Source: Aquatica leii
Lineage: Eukaryota > Arthropoda > Insecta > Coleoptera > Lampyridae
Direction of reading: 5' to 3'
Assembly (NCBI GenBank): GCA_035610365.1
Contig: CM069432.1
Span: forward strand, 229,298,532 to 229,362,531
Length of the DNA: 64,000 nucleotides
Position 1 is the first letter of the stretch. Each line of letters opens with the position of its first letter. The notes under the pieces were generated by a model. It did no database searches and was not told the origin of the DNA. It saw only the letters and a program-made list of their open reading frames with translations. Positions 11,314-23,969 of the stretch are shown here, one piece after another. The translations under genes and the position numbers were made by a program.

Positions 11314-13139
11314 CTGAAATAATAACCATGCATTAGTCAGTGAAAATTTTTTATATTAGAATTTTATGTTAGTACGCGTGTATAAACACTTCCTAAATAA
11401 ATTTTTGATCATGGCGTGAGGTGTTCAACGGGGGTTTTGAGGGCCCCCCAGAGAGTAGGGCGGGAGCCCTTCTAAAACCGACTGCACTTCACTTGGGCAT
11501 AATTGAATTTTCAAACCGGTAGCTTATTGGGCAGGAGATTGCTTCAGGATCTTTCTGCTGATTAGGTATTTTATTTCATTTGCAGGATTACAACATATGG
11601 GCAATTTTAAAGCTCGATGAGCTTTCAATTTATTTTCTTCGATTTTCTAAAGTATCATAATAGGATTATTTCATTGTAATCTTATAACTAGCAGAATGAA
11701 TGTTTTTAATATAGGTATATGAACGAGTATTGATTTTTGCAGGGTGATTTTCTTGTAACATTAAAGATTGTTAAATTAGCAATGTCAAGTACGTGTGGAA
11801 TTTGCTTAATTTGCGTAAAGAGATTCCGAATGTTTATTTTGTGTAAACTTATTAACTATTTTAGACCTTGATGGGGTGAAAGGGTAAGTAGCGAACAAAA
11901 CTGGGCAGGGGCAATCAACGATACTGTCGTCCATAAATCTTGCTAATGGCCCTCTGGTATTTCATAAGTCAGCTACTCTGTCCCGACCACCACGCTAACC
12001 CTTATCCTGTAGTTGCGGTTAAATTACCGCTTAAAAGTTACTTTGTAAAAGAAAAGTATTGTAGTTACACATACACGCGCTAGCTAGAAGTAATATTAGC
12101 TGAAACTACTGCAAACATTTCCGCATAGATCTATTTACATGCCAATTGAAATACGAAAGAGTATACACGCGATTTCCTCTCGGAGAAAGTCTGTATAAAT
12201 ATGAATTTTTAATAAAACGAATTCTCTTTTGCGGTTAGTAAAGGTAAAATCCGCTTTAAACGAAAATGAATTGAACTAAAACAGAGCCGGTATTGCGTGC
12301 CAACCAGTATGTTAAATGAATTAAGATGGCGCGCTAAAGCTATTTAGGGCATTTAGGGCGAGGGATTTTATATACTCACTCTGACTTCGAAATTAACTGA
12401 CTAGCTCTGGAATTTCCAATAAAGAATACCGCAAACACCAGCCAGATATTGAAAATTGGAAACTTTATTGTGCGTGTGACATTCATTTATAAAAGAGCTT
12501 TATTCTTTTTTCTCAGATTCTCTTGTGCAACTTAATTCTTGTTTAAGTTTAACTATTATTACATATCGATAGTTTTAAGCATTTTTAAAAACATTTTTTT
12601 TTTATTAGAGATTTTTATAACAGTTTGTTTACAAATTGTGATCTAAATAAATAGTTTATGCGATGAGATGCATAATTTTTATATTTTTAAGATGCATTTT
12701 GTTGTAGTGGCAGTAAACGTTATGTATTCAATCAATAAAATAATAAAAATGTTTATTTTGAGTTACATTTATTTTTATTTTAACGTAGCTAGATTGCAAA
12801 AAACAAAAAAATTTACGTTTGTGGAATAAAAATATATGATAGTAAAAACCATTTACATGAAAAACGATTTACATAATTTTATAATAAAAATTATTTTGTC
12901 TAATTTTTTAACTTGTGTATGTAGTAGTGAATGATAACTATAAAAACACAAAACACGCACACAAAACAACATGATCTTTTGTTTGTTTAAGTTATCACTG
13001 CAGTTACAAACAAAAGTTGTTTTATTTTTAAAAATAATTATAAAACCAAATGAATTATAAAAGAAACAGCTTAAAAAACATGTATTCACAAGTCTCAGAA
13101 GAATAAATTCAAAACCTTAAGCTTTTGTGGATATTTTGT
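11314..13139. other. Non-coding, probably intron of the Vsx-like gene
   Basis: No exon is recognised. A locally GC-richer patch (about 11410-11510, containing GGGCCCCCC) and another at 11950-12020 stand out from the AT-rich background. They could be regulatory or old repeat sequence, and nothing more can be said. Confidence 0.4.
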
Positions 13140-14030
13140 TTATGATTATACGCGACTTTCGACTTAGACCGACCGTCGTAGTGAAACACCCAGACTTTTT
13201 AAGCTTGGTTCTAGTCTCTCCTAAAACAAGAAGTGGAACTTGACCTTTGCCTTTGTCATATTGTTGTCGTTCATGAACCCAAACAACCTGACATTTCGCA
13301 AGACATTGCAGCTTGCATCTTCAGAGTGGTAAATGTCACTGAAGGAAAAAGTGTAAGTGACGATATTTATATCATTAGCGATTCGCGTAAATAACGGACC
13401 TTATCTTTCCGTTACCGCTTGACTGACTTCGTAATTACTCAGAGTAAGTGTTGGTGTCCTTCTCAAAAAGGTCGATCTTTGTCTTAGAGGATGTAATACT
13501 GGCAGCTAAGGTTTGCTGAGTCTTAAACTGTCTTTTCGGTTCATATTATATGGAGGTTTTTCTATTTCCACAGCTTCGCGGATTAGTCTGTGAAAGTAAA
13601 AGAGAGTTCTAGCCAACACTTTAGTTTGGTCCTTGGTTCCATACATATGTCACTGATGATTTTGTACCTCTGCGGTGTTTGCAGTCAGCCATATGTTCTT
13701 CTGCTCTAACTTCAACAGAACATCTCGTCTTTCCTATATAACTTGAACCACAGGAACAAAAAATTTTGTAAACTCCGGCATGTTTTAGAGCCTCCTGTTT
13801 GTTATTTATTTATAGTACATCAAAAAAAGTTAGACTACTGTTATGTTATTGCTATTAAGTGCAGAGTTTAGATGTTGAATGAACGATTTTAGTTTATCTT
13901 TGCCATGAGGCCATACAACAAACGTATCATCAACATATATGAAGCATGTTTTTGGTTTTAACGCAACATCATAATTTCAGTTTCAAAATAAAAAAATTCT
14001 TGTTCCTGAGGAAGTTAGACTACAACACCG
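13140..14030 (-). pseudogene. Penelope-like retroelement remnant (RT and GIY-YIG)
   Basis: On the minus strand the frame near 13970-13910 reads KPKTCFIYVDDTFVVWPHGK, the YVDD catalytic motif region of Penelope-like reverse transcriptases. Downstream, around 13790-13690, another frame reads GVYKIFCSCGSSYIGKT followed by a histidine-containing VRAEEHMADCKH segment. This is the GIY-YIG endonuclease typical of the C-terminus of the family. Stops and frameshifts occur between and inside these blocks. The 3' part (13620-13450) matches, in protein, the separate fragment at 17341-17554 on the opposite strand. Only the last third of an element is present. The sequence towards the RT N-terminus is cut off at the Tc1/mariner-like element starting near 14035. 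Confidence 0.75.
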
Positions 14031-14034
14031 CAGA

Positions 14035-15611
14035 GTCACAAAATTAGCAGTGGCAGCATAAAATTACACTTTTTTAAACAGCAACCGATCAAATTTTTTA
14101 TGCTGTTCGATGAAGGCTTAATTTAGATCAAAAATACTTTAGAGCAATTTCTTTAAAAATACAACATCAGAAAGAAATGGTCACAAGACTGGCGTTCTTT
14201 AAAATTTTGGAATTTGTTTTTGTAAATCCGTAAATGAAAGTCATAAGTACTTAAATAATTTAAAAGATTTTTTTAATTCGGCGTCTTATTTTGTATGACA
14301 GGGCTAACTTTCAAATTTTTCAAATTGCTGACACTAATTTTTTTAAACGACACTCTCGATTTCTTTTAACTGTTTCTAATGTAGTTTTTAATTTTCTATT
14401 GATTTGATTGACTAAGATATTTATAAATTTTTAATTAAATCACAACAAACATTATTCTAATTTTGCTTCTATTAAAAATAAAAACCAACAAATATGAAAC
14501 AAATAATAATTTATCAAGTCTTCAAAATTTTGCTCATTTTGTTGTAGGCACATCTCAAGTCTTTTCCCTAAAGATTCACGCACATTTTGTTACATTGTTT
14601 TCTGGAACTATTTCAAGTAACCGTGGCAAAGAATTATTGAAAAACAACAAAAACTGTCGGCATTTAAATGGCCACCAAAGAAGTAAGGACTTATAATAGC
14701 ATCATCAACAATTATTTCCCATACTTTGACCGTCCATCTATGTTGATCCAGATTTTTTAAAACTTTTAAAATATGAGGATGTACATTATCGTATGAAAAT
14801 TATGACATTTTACTCGGCCATTACTATGAAAGGTAGCTTCGTTGGTAAATAAAATAGAGGATAAGCTTGACACCTAATTATGTTTATTTAATATCCACAC
14901 GCAGACAGTTCTTCTCGAGTTAAAATCCCCTATAGTAAACTTTTAATGCAGTTCGATGTGATAAGGGTGATATTTATGGCTTTGGTACCAAGTTCTTCAT
15001 TAATTTGTTTGGTGCTAGCATTTGGATTTTCAACTACAGCCTGCAATACCATAAATTCTGCCTCTTCTGGACAGTTTTTCTTTGAACAGGTGCCTTGTAG
15101 TTTACCGATCATGTATGTTCGAATCAAACCAATAATTTTTATAATGCACTGATACTTGGAGTACGGCGATCAGGATATCTTTGTTTATAAACACGAGAAG
15201 CCAATAGACAATTTTTTTCACGTCCAACAAAAATAAATACCTAGTCCACTAATTTGTTCTGTGGAAAATTCATTTTAAACTTTTACTGGCTATTTGTTTT
15301 TTTGTTTAATAGAAGCAAAGCCTACCTAGAATAAACTTGCTTATTTGAAACTTTCTAAATATCTCCATAACTGTAGATGTTAGGAAAAAAAAGTGCTACT
15401 GCAAATCGATAAAAAATTAAAAACTACATTAGAAACAGTTGAAAGAAATCTAGAGTGACATTTAAAAAAAAATTAGTTTCAGCAATTTGAAAAATTTGAC
15501 AATTAGCGTTCATCTAAATTATGTCTTCATCGAACAGTATAACAAAATTGATGGCTTGCTATTTAAAAAATTGTAACTTTATGCTGCCTAGCAAAAACTA
15601 AACACCCTGTA
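14035..15611 (-). mobile_element. Tc1/mariner-superfamily element with long inverted ends
   Basis: The left arm (about 14050-14410, carrying an extra ~170 bp near 14139-14310) and the right arm (about 15400-15611) are reverse complements over some 200 bp. Paired blocks include GGCAGCATAAA, CTGTTCGATGAAG, TTTTTCAAATTGCTGA and ACTGTTTCTAATGTAGTTTTTAATTTT. The right end is ACACCCTGTATA, a terminal word common in insect DNA elements. The interior holds a decayed DDE transposase on the minus strand. The element appears to interrupt the Penelope-like remnant that ends next to it. Confidence 0.7.
14540..15127 (-). pseudogene. Tc1/mariner-like DDE transposase remnant
   Basis: The minus-strand frame starting in the 15127 region reads CPEEAEFMVLQAVVENPNAS followed by a TKQINEELGTKAI stretch. 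This is the helix-turn-helix N-terminal signature of an insect Tc1/mariner-like family. Towards lower coordinates (14850-14580), other frames read an ILFTNEATFHSNGRV-like segment (the second catalytic Asp region of the DDE/D domain, here Asn in place of the usual Asp) and a GHLNAD-like segment. Several stops and frameshifts intervene. It belongs to the same broad family as the transposase remnant at 44771-45590. Confidence 0.65.
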
Positions 15612-15956
15612 TAAAAAAATATTTTTCAAACATGCAGCTTTTCAATGGAAACTAAACATTTTATGCTGACATTTATACAAAGGCACTAGAAACTGAGGCC
15701 GGAGTAATGGCAAACCCTGTATACCTGTTTGGTCTTAAATTAGATAATTTTTCTTAACAAAAGCAATAAACAACATGGTTTGAAGGTCAGTAAAAACTTT
15801 TAAAACACAAATTTAAAACAGACGTGTTTGAAAAGGTAATCAATAATTATTCTATTTGTTTTTAATTTAACTGATAATTCCTCAGATGATCTCTGTAAAA
15901 AATAGTACATGTAATCGCAGCTCTTCGTTTAAATAGTGTTGACTGTAATTTAAACA
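15612..15956. other. Non-coding DNA
   Basis: I see no gene here. An AACCCTGTATAC word at about 15713 resembles the terminal ACACCCTGTATA of the adjacent element and may be a remnant of another end. Confidence 0.4.
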
Positions 15957-16316
15957 AATTAATTATTTGCTTGAAAAGTATTTTGTTTCGTTACCGGAAC
16001 AAATAATTTATTATAATTTGAAAATATGCAATTTATTTTCTGTCGCATTTTACAAAAATTTTGTTACTTTTTTACTTTAAATTCATAATTAAATATTATT
16101 TTTTTAGAGCAGCATTTACCTACATACTATTAAAATAAATTAATTATTCGCTTAAATAGTATTTTTGAAGTTACTGGAACAAATAATTTAATATAATTTG
16201 AAAATATACAATTTATTTTCTGTTGCATTTTACAAAATTTTTGTTACTTTTTTATTTTAAATTCATAATTAAATTTTATTTTTTTAGAGCAGCATTTACA
16301 TATAGTATACTATTAC
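15957..16316 (+). repeat. Tandem duplication, two units of about 180 bp
   Basis: Unit 1 (15957-16136) and unit 2 (16137-16316) are collinear. Both run from AAATTAATTATT(T/C)GCTT through GGAACAAATAATTTA and ATTTATTTTCTGT(C/T)GCATTTTACAAAA to TTTTTTTAGAGCAGCATTTAC. The units differ at a modest number of positions, so the duplication is fairly recent or belongs to a satellite family. No coding potential. Confidence 0.85.
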
Positions 16317-17340
16317 TATTTGTTCATTTTTACTCAAATGGCATTTTCTTGTTCTAAACGCCAGAAAAAATCAATATTTTTTTGATAATTTACTTAAGAT
16401 TTTATATTATACTGTTATAAGGAACTAATTCAAAAAACCAATACTAGAAAAGTTTAATAAATATATTTTTTTAACTTTAGTGTTAAAGAGTATCTTATTT
16501 TTAATAATGTACACTTGTAATAAGTACTAATGTTTGTTTGTCTACAGATACATGTTTTGTTTTCTTTTTAAATGTATTCTAATATGCCCTATAAAACGAT
16601 TTTTTAAATGTTTTTTTATCTCTACCTACATGCATATTAATTTTTAACTTTCATTATGGCATTTATCCATTTATGTTCAATTTTTAATGACGTTTATAAG
16701 TGTTTAGATCTATTTTTGTTTCTAAAGTTGTTTTTCCATTGTCTAATTTCATTGAATTAAACATTTAATTAATATATATTTGATTAATTTTCTACACATT
16801 TTTCTAATCTTAATCTCGAATTGTTTTTTACTTAGTTTCTTTTTCGTTTAGTTTTCGCTGTACCACTCTAGTTCAAATTTTAGTATTGTGTTAATATGCC
16901 TTTAGTTTGTTCAGATTTGATGAATGTTATTACACTACTACATAAGTAGTATAAGTACTTTTGTTCCAAATGTTTTCTTGTTCAACTGCTGTTCCGGGTT
17001 TATTCTAAAATAAAACAGTGCAGGTTTTTGTTGTTTTTTCAATTAATATATAACGCATTTTATATAGTATTTTGTTTTAAATTGTTGTACAAAATAAGAT
17101 ATCAGTTATGAAAAATATCTTTGAGTTAGATGAGTGTTGGAAATGCAACTATGTATATACAGTAAGAATAACATAAAATTTGCCAAAAGTAGGATATGGT
17201 AAAACATACAAAAAACGATTGCTTTAATTTATGTAAAAAAAACTTAGTGTTTTCAAAATATTTTTACCCTTCTTTATATTCAAGATATTTTACTTCTATC
17301 CGACTTTTTGTCACGTTTTGGTCAAAAATTAGTAGTGGTA
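16317..17340. other. AT-rich non-coding DNA
   Basis: I see no gene or clear repeat in this stretch. Confidence 0.45.
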
Positions 17341-17554
17341 GAACACGCTAAACTTTGACCAAACTAAAGTGTTGGCTAGAACTCCTTTCTACTTTCCCAG
17401 ATTAATCCGCGAAGCTGTGAAAATAGAAAAACATCCATATAATATGAACCGAGAAGTCGGTTTAATACTCAGAAAATCTTGGCTACCAGTATACCCTCTA
17501 AGACAAAGATCAACCTTCTTGAAATCGTCTCAGCCAGCGGAAAGTTGCTTATAA
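17341..17554 (+). pseudogene. Penelope-like retroelement fragment
   Basis: The plus-strand frame reads LARTPFYFPRLIREAVKIEK, then HPYNMNRE and PLRQRSTFLK. The remnant at 13620-13450 on the minus strand encodes the closely similar VLARTLFYFHRLIREAVEIEKP with the same downstream order. This is the extreme C-terminal region after the GIY-YIG domain. A short upstream match includes FDQTK. No RT is present. The two fragments lie in opposite orientation about 3.5 kb apart. Confidence 0.7.
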
Positions 17555-20500
17555 TCATACAGAATAAATTCGAAAAAATGTAATACAATATATTTATTTG
17601 AACCAAATAATTATTTTTAATACATGAAACAAAGCCCCAAAATTAAAAGACCTATATTAAAAAAACATTTTTATAGAAAAAATATGCAAAGTTTTTATTT
17701 GCGCAATGGAAGAAGTAAAAGAAAAGAGAAAGAAGTTATCAAAAATAAAACCAAAAAAAGATTAACGTTAGAAAACGTAACGTAAAAAAAATTAAAAAAT
17801 ATCGGAACAATTTTGAACACGAATCGGAATTAGAAAGGTACTAGAAGGAATCAATGCTCAACTCTGATTCCGGTTTGTTTTTTAAATTTCATTAGCTTAA
17901 TAAACTATAATTTTACTTCGCTAATTATTTTTTTTCTTGATGTTTTATTATTAGTATAAGTTTTTTTTTATATATTATCAAGTAATTTATTACTAAAATA
18001 TATACGTAAACAAGACAACTAAGTATGTCCTCAGTGTTTTTTTTTCTACAGTAAAAGATTTTTTTTAATTTCACAGACTGCAAGAGAAAAGTATTATAAA
18101 ATGTTACATAATGCTTCATAGCCTTACTATTTAAATCGATGTTCTAAATCAAATATAGAAAATTAAAACGTTGTGTAAAAATTCTTTAATCAATAATTAT
18201 GTGTGACCAAAAACGTATGTGTAAAGCGGTGCGATAATAACATTTTAAATCAAAATATATGTTCTAGTTGAGCTTATCTTGTACAGTAACTTGCAATTGC
18301 ACTGTATTTTAATTGCGTACCGGACACGAATGTATATATAGATTATCACGTTAAACACATTAATGCCGTGAACATGTGTATAAGAAGTAATTATAGTTGG
18401 TTTCGAAAAAGCTGGATAGGTCGTTTAGGGAAAAACAACCCCTTGTCTCTAGGGGCGACTTGTCGCTCGATTAAGGCCGCTTAGGGAATGTAATACACTT
18501 GCTAACATGTGGTCATTCAATTATCCTTCTACACTTAATGAATTATATTATGAGCAAAACAAATAAAGAACGCTAATGTAATTATCAACAAAAAGAAAAG
18601 TTTCGAAACAAATGCTGAATACGAATGCAACAAAGTAGTAAAAATCAATTGCGAATGAAAAATATGAAAACAAATGTAATATAATACGAGCAACGATCTG
18701 TAACTTACATTATATTTTGGTCATGTAATGTTGGTAATGCGGCCATAACATCCAATCAGAGAGGATTTATGAGAGGACAAGCTTGTAAATTTAGCCACGG
18801 GTGGTCTGCAAATCCAATTGTGCCAACATTCTAGATTAAGCCGATTGATATTAGAAGCGGTTTCAAAGATATATGTGAATTTGTTGAAGATATATCGCTT
18901 TCCTAAATTAAGAATTCACAATAAACACTGTCGTTTCTTTATAATTTGATTTGCAAACTTTGCGTTTTTCTGAAACGTCGATATGTCAATGCTTCACAAA
19001 AAGTAAAGAGGAAATGTACAAGTTAATAACTTCCTTATATCCTAATCAATAAATAAGGAAACGTTGAAAAGAATGAAATTTAAGACGGGTTCAAACCCTA
19101 ACATGTACTGCCTTAAATGAAAGAAAATAAATGGATCTTTTCAAGTTCTTAGGGAGGGTTGTTTACATCGGGATTGAAACGCTAAGGGAAACAACGTTAG
19201 AAATTTAAACGAGGCTTTGTAAAATAAAAATGTCTTCATTATTTCGCATGGTCGTGAAAAACGAACCCCAAAATAATCTCGAAACCTGAATGTTCTATAG
19301 TAAGTTGTAAATTTCACTTTATTGTATTGATTGGCCAGTTTCAAAGAAATAAAGTTTGTATTCTTAGATTTAATTTACTAAGGATAATGAGGTTTCTTAT
19401 AAAAACGATATGTCTAGACGTTTGCTATTTCCTGGCACTGTATTTAGAGGTTTGAATTAGTAATATAGTTTATAGCTTGTGCAGTTGCGGAATATTTCCT
19501 CTCTCACATTTGGTTTTACTGTTACTGCAATGCGGTTTGTTTTACATCAACATTTACCCTTTACGTTTTTGAAAAAAAACTGGTGTTAAATAATATGCAC
19601 GTTTACTATTATGTTTACGAAAGAAACAAATTCTACATCTTAAAGGTAGATGCGAAAAACAAACTTTTATAACTGTACAGCGAATAGCATAATGCTAAAT
19701 ACGACTTTTAATCAACAGTTTATTTAAAAGACAAACGCCATGTCGTTCTAACTAGTTAAAAATTCTTAAATATTTTAATGATGTTGACAGATTTGCGTAG
19801 ATGAGCGTTGCACGACATAGGGTGCGTTTGAAAGGGTCGACGCAGCGATTGACAATGTGTGATTATTCAGATACGTTTTTGCTGTTTGTCTTTTCTTTAA
19901 CTTCATCAAATTAAATAAACAAGGAAGGCATAATGTATAGTTTGCTGCATTCAAATACCAAGCGATTGTAGCTGCGTCTTCTTCGGTAACCGATCTTAGA
20001 TACAAAACATTTGACACAAAATTACTATGTTGTGCATACTCTAATTAGTTTCTAAACTTCCAAAGAAGAATCTATAGTAGTAGAATTATACATATGTAGA
20101 ATAATATATACCATTATTCCACCAATTTGCTATCAGATACATTTGATGTTGAAGTTAATTCTACCAATTGTTGTATAACCAAATTAAACACTTATATTGA
20201 TTGTTGACTGTAAACAAACATTCCATTGTATATTTCTAATCGGTATATATTATATACCTATAAGTGAAATTATCCTTGAAATGTCTATTACGTGAGTCAA
20301 TTTCTATAACACATCTCAAAATGAAAGATACCAAGTTGCAAAAATTTAAGCGACTCTATCTATTTTGTTTTATAACGTCGATCACAATTTTTTTTAGCAA
20401 TTCTTGAAAATCGATGGGGACATTTTTTTGAAACGCTTTATCGAAAAGTCTTAACGTCTTTTACAACATTTTGCAATTGTGGCAAAAAATTATCAGTCAA

Positions 20501-22423
20501 AAACTGTCTAAATTGACACAATACTGATAAAAACTTTTAAGCAATTTAGTGACTTAATAAACATTGCTGTAAATTGACCAGTTGTGAATACTTTTTGTAT
20601 AAATGTTGACTAATGGCTATTGATTGTCGGTAAATGAGAGTAAAGCAAAACTTAGTACATTTTTGAATTTAAGGTGCATTTACATATTTTTATTACTTGT
20701 AGTACTTTTTTTTATATTTGTTTTCAGTCTGCTTCAAAATACAAATATTTGTAAAATTGTGAATTGTGAAAATATTATCAAAAGTGTTTTTCATTGTCAA
20801 AAAATAAACATACTAAATATATCATCGGTTGAAGATATAATACAAGGACGCTAGTATTGAAAAAAAAACATTTTTAAACTGTATTAGTACGTATTAAAAA
20901 AATGTAATTTTTTGACACTGGCGGTTTAGAATTAAAATATCAATTATTAAACCTAGCTCTGTTTTGCTGCATCTACTAAAAATAAAAAAGAGAACATGTG
21001 CATTGCAAAGTTTTTTAAATTTGCAACAAGTCGATAAAATTTCTTTAACAAAATAATTATAATAAATAGTGTTTACAAACAAAAAAAATATCCAATTTTT
21101 TATACATTCAAGTTATATCCATCAGCAAAAAAATATAATATCTGAAAAGTAGTTACAATTTTAATCAATTTGATTCTTTTTGACTTAAAAACATCTATAA
21201 ATCTATAAATTAAAAAAAAAATGTTTGAGAAACGATACAAAAATATTTATTTTATTAATAAAACATAAAAGCACTTCAATAGACATTCGACAGACATGGT
21301 CATTTGATTAACCCTGATGTATTACTATTATTATTATCCTATTAAACCCTAAAAAAATTAAATCCGTTGTTTTGTTCTTTTTTGCTAGTCAAGTTTTTTT
21401 GTGCATTTCATGCGGCTTCATTTACACAGAACAGATGACTAAATAATATTTCTTTGAAACGATAATTATGTTGTTTATTGTATTTGCAAATTAGAATTAA
21501 AATTAGAACAGAAAACCACAAAAATAATAATAAAATTTTGAATTCAAAACTTTCTGTGCACGTTGATGCATGCAATCCTCAAAACAAATAGGTTTCTAAT
21601 AGTTTACTACCAATAGTGATTATTACACTAGCCGACACGATTCTTATAACTGATTTAACTAAAAAAAATAGTATTTTGGATTGTTTTAAACATAAAAACT
21701 GTATTCTAACATAATAAAAAAATTACTGTAATAAGGAACAAGCAAATAAAAAAATAGCACCCACGGACCAACATTGTTCCTAGGAAATTTAATACAAAAA
21801 CCGTTCGTGGATTCAAATTTGGTAATGCTACCCTCTCTATATAATAAATTAGTAAAACAGTTTGTGAAAGCACTAGAAAAAGAAAGCAACTGATTTAAAT
21901 ACTTAGGGGCTAAGTTTTCAAAGCTGTCTAATGAAAAAGGTTGCAAAGGAATATTTGTTAGTTCACAAATTACGAAGCTTTTGAAGGATGAAAAAAATTT
22001 TGCAAAAATTTTCTGGGAAATTAAAAAAAGTGAGAACTACCAAGATATCGTGGCGAATTTGCTAGATAACTATAAAAATATAGAGTGCCAAATGTCGCGC
22101 AACGTTAATTTTTTGCGGTGACATTGACATTCCTTTCTGCTAATTTAGGAAAGATGAGTTAATGTTAATACTTTAGCAAGAAAAGGAAAAACGATATCAG
22201 GGTAGGCGGGATTTTATCATAATGGCATATTATTGCTAGTTTCTGATTACAGAAGACAACAACCAACATAAAAAAAATAATCTTATTTATTATGTTATTT
22301 ATTTATGTAAAACTATGATATTTCAACGATTTTTCTTCGTGTGCAATTATGCGTTTATATATTTTTGATACTAATTAAACATTCTAGTATTTGTTGTTTG
22401 TGATGCATTTACTTATAGCACCA
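17555..22423. other. AT-rich non-coding DNA
   Basis: No gene is supported across this stretch. Open frames at 17925-18119, 19141-19344, 19775-20017, 20624-20854 and 21686-21946 show no domain, are low in complexity or have ordinary AT-driven composition. A slightly GC-richer patch at about 18440-18490 (CTAGGGGCGACTTGTCGCTCG) and a patch at 18730-18830 stand out without a recognisable identity. Confidence 0.4.
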
Positions 22424-23124
22424 TATACAGGGTGTATATGAAATACGACTAGAAAGTCAAGACGTAGTTTCCTTGTTGTGTTATATAAAAATTTTTCCTT
22501 TAAAGATTTAGTCTAAAGTGCTCCAGTTTGGAGATATTTGTATTTAGAATTTTCAGGCCGGTCCTGAGTATCGAAACAAATAGAAACGGACTGTTCATTG
22601 TAATTACGCGGTAAATGGTGGGCAAATGCTGTTAAATCCGAGATATGTTTGATGTATTGTGTTGACAATTTTCTTGAATTTTCTAGCATATAAAAAATAA
22701 ATGGTTAATCAGATAATAAAAGCAGATACTAATGTTCATTTCTTTGCATTACTGACCTATCTTAACAAAATGTACTTTGTGTACACCTTCTAGTGTAATT
22801 GAAAATAATGTGCAGAATAGTAATTTTAACCACAGTGATTTAACTACGCTTTATCCGATAACATTATTTTGTGTTTACTTTTATTTTTGTTGTTATAGCA
22901 AATTGCTGAGAAAAAATTTCACTTCTTAGAACAGTTTGTTTTTATTTGTGGTGTCAAAAACTTTGAAGACTTAATCTAACGGTATCGTAGTTTACGATGT
23001 ATTTTGCTAAAAATGTTGATTTTTTTAAATGTTTTAATAGAACTTATATTTTGACATTTTTGCTTGTATTTATGCTATAATTTCGCCTGCTAAAATAACA
23101 ACCCGTTAATCAGATACCCTGTAT
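22424..23124. mobile_element. MITE-like unit with CAGGGT ends
   Basis: The left edge reads ATACAGGGTGTATATGAA and the right edge reads GATACCCTGTATG, so the terminal ATACAGGGT words are inverted with respect to each other over about 700 bp. The interior has no open frame and contains a family B dispersed-repeat segment (22815-22935). Only the outermost ~10 bp are clearly inverted, so the pairing of the two ends may be fortuitous. Confidence 0.4.
22815..22935 (+). repeat. Dispersed repeat family B, copy
   Basis: It shares GATAACATTATTTTGTGTTTA, TTTATTTTTGTTGTTATAGC and TTAGAACAGTTT with 3185-3335 (minus). More weakly it shares the order ATTTAACTACG...AGCAAATT(A/G)C(C/T)GAGAAA with 30040-30105 (plus). 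Confidence 0.55.
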
Positions 23125-23621
23125 GAGCATTAAGCCAACTTAACGAAACCCAGAGACACCTCTAAACTCACTTAGGTAAATCTCAGTAGGCGCATCAAAA
23201 TTGCAGGGTGGGCCCATCTCAAATGAGGACCCAGTGTTTGCAAGGTATAACGCATCCCCCTGCCCAGGGATACGGGTGTGTAGACCACAACGGCAGGAAA
23301 GGTGGAGAAGAAAGATTTCGGTACAGCGGACCCGGCGAAAGCGGCAACCTTTCCTACACGGAAAATAGAAGACAAGTGGCAGCAGGATTGTCGGTGATAG
23401 CGGATATCGAGGCAATTGAAAAGGTACCACCAGACAAATCTGTACGGCATGGTCAAAATGGCTTTAATGGCTACAGAACTGCGTATGTGAAAAACAACTG
23501 AAAACTACCAAATTTTATTTTTCCTAGAATAATCATGACAGGGAACATAAACACAACGGCCCTGAGTCCTAGGCAGGACTTAAATGTCCACAAGATGCTA
23601 CAATTTTTTTAGCCTGTCAGG

Positions 23622-23969
23622 ATATCTACTTGGAACGTTAGAAGCTTATTTCAAGCTGGCAAAGTTTACAACACTACTTTGGAAATGAGAAGAATGAACA
23701 TAGACTTACTCGTATTAGGCAATGTGAAATGGCCTAACAGCGGGCAAATAACAACCGAAACGGGTAAAACAATATACTACTCAGGAGACAACGACCCTAA
23801 AAACAGGAATGGAGTAACGGTATTAGTCTTCTCAAATTTTAGACAATACGTAAAAAAATATGTGCCGTTTTCAGATAGGATTATGATACTTCAATTGAAA
23901 TCTGAAAAATCAGAATTAACATCATACAAGCCTACGCACCAACTACAACATGCGACAAGACAGAAATAG
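23622..23969 (+). pseudogene. LINE apurinic-type endonuclease domain (5' half)
   Basis: The frame reads ISTWNVRSLFQAGKVYNTT, then EMRRMNIDLLVLGNVKWPNS and TGKTIYYSGDNDPKNRNGVT. It aligns with the N-terminal half of EEP nucleases of CFDP2-like LINE proteins. The family has a catalytic Glu in an ETRW-type motif directly after the LLVLG strand. Here that place reads GNVKWP with a residue missing, so the catalytic Glu is gone. The frame stops at 23969, and further EEP pieces (a DLNA motif near 24040) follow in another frame. In a live element this domain nicks the target for target-primed reverse transcription. Confidence 0.7.

Noticed and set aside
19775..20017. 80-codon minus-strand frame, possibly a second Harbinger-type fragment (another frame reads RRPFQTHPM)
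   Set aside because: The resemblance to the start of a HARBI1-like nuclease covers too few residues and nothing else of the element is visible.
23140..23501. Overlapping open frames on both strands in a GC-richer stretch
   Set aside because: They coincide with the 5' region of the LINE; the frames have no domain and arise from higher GC content.
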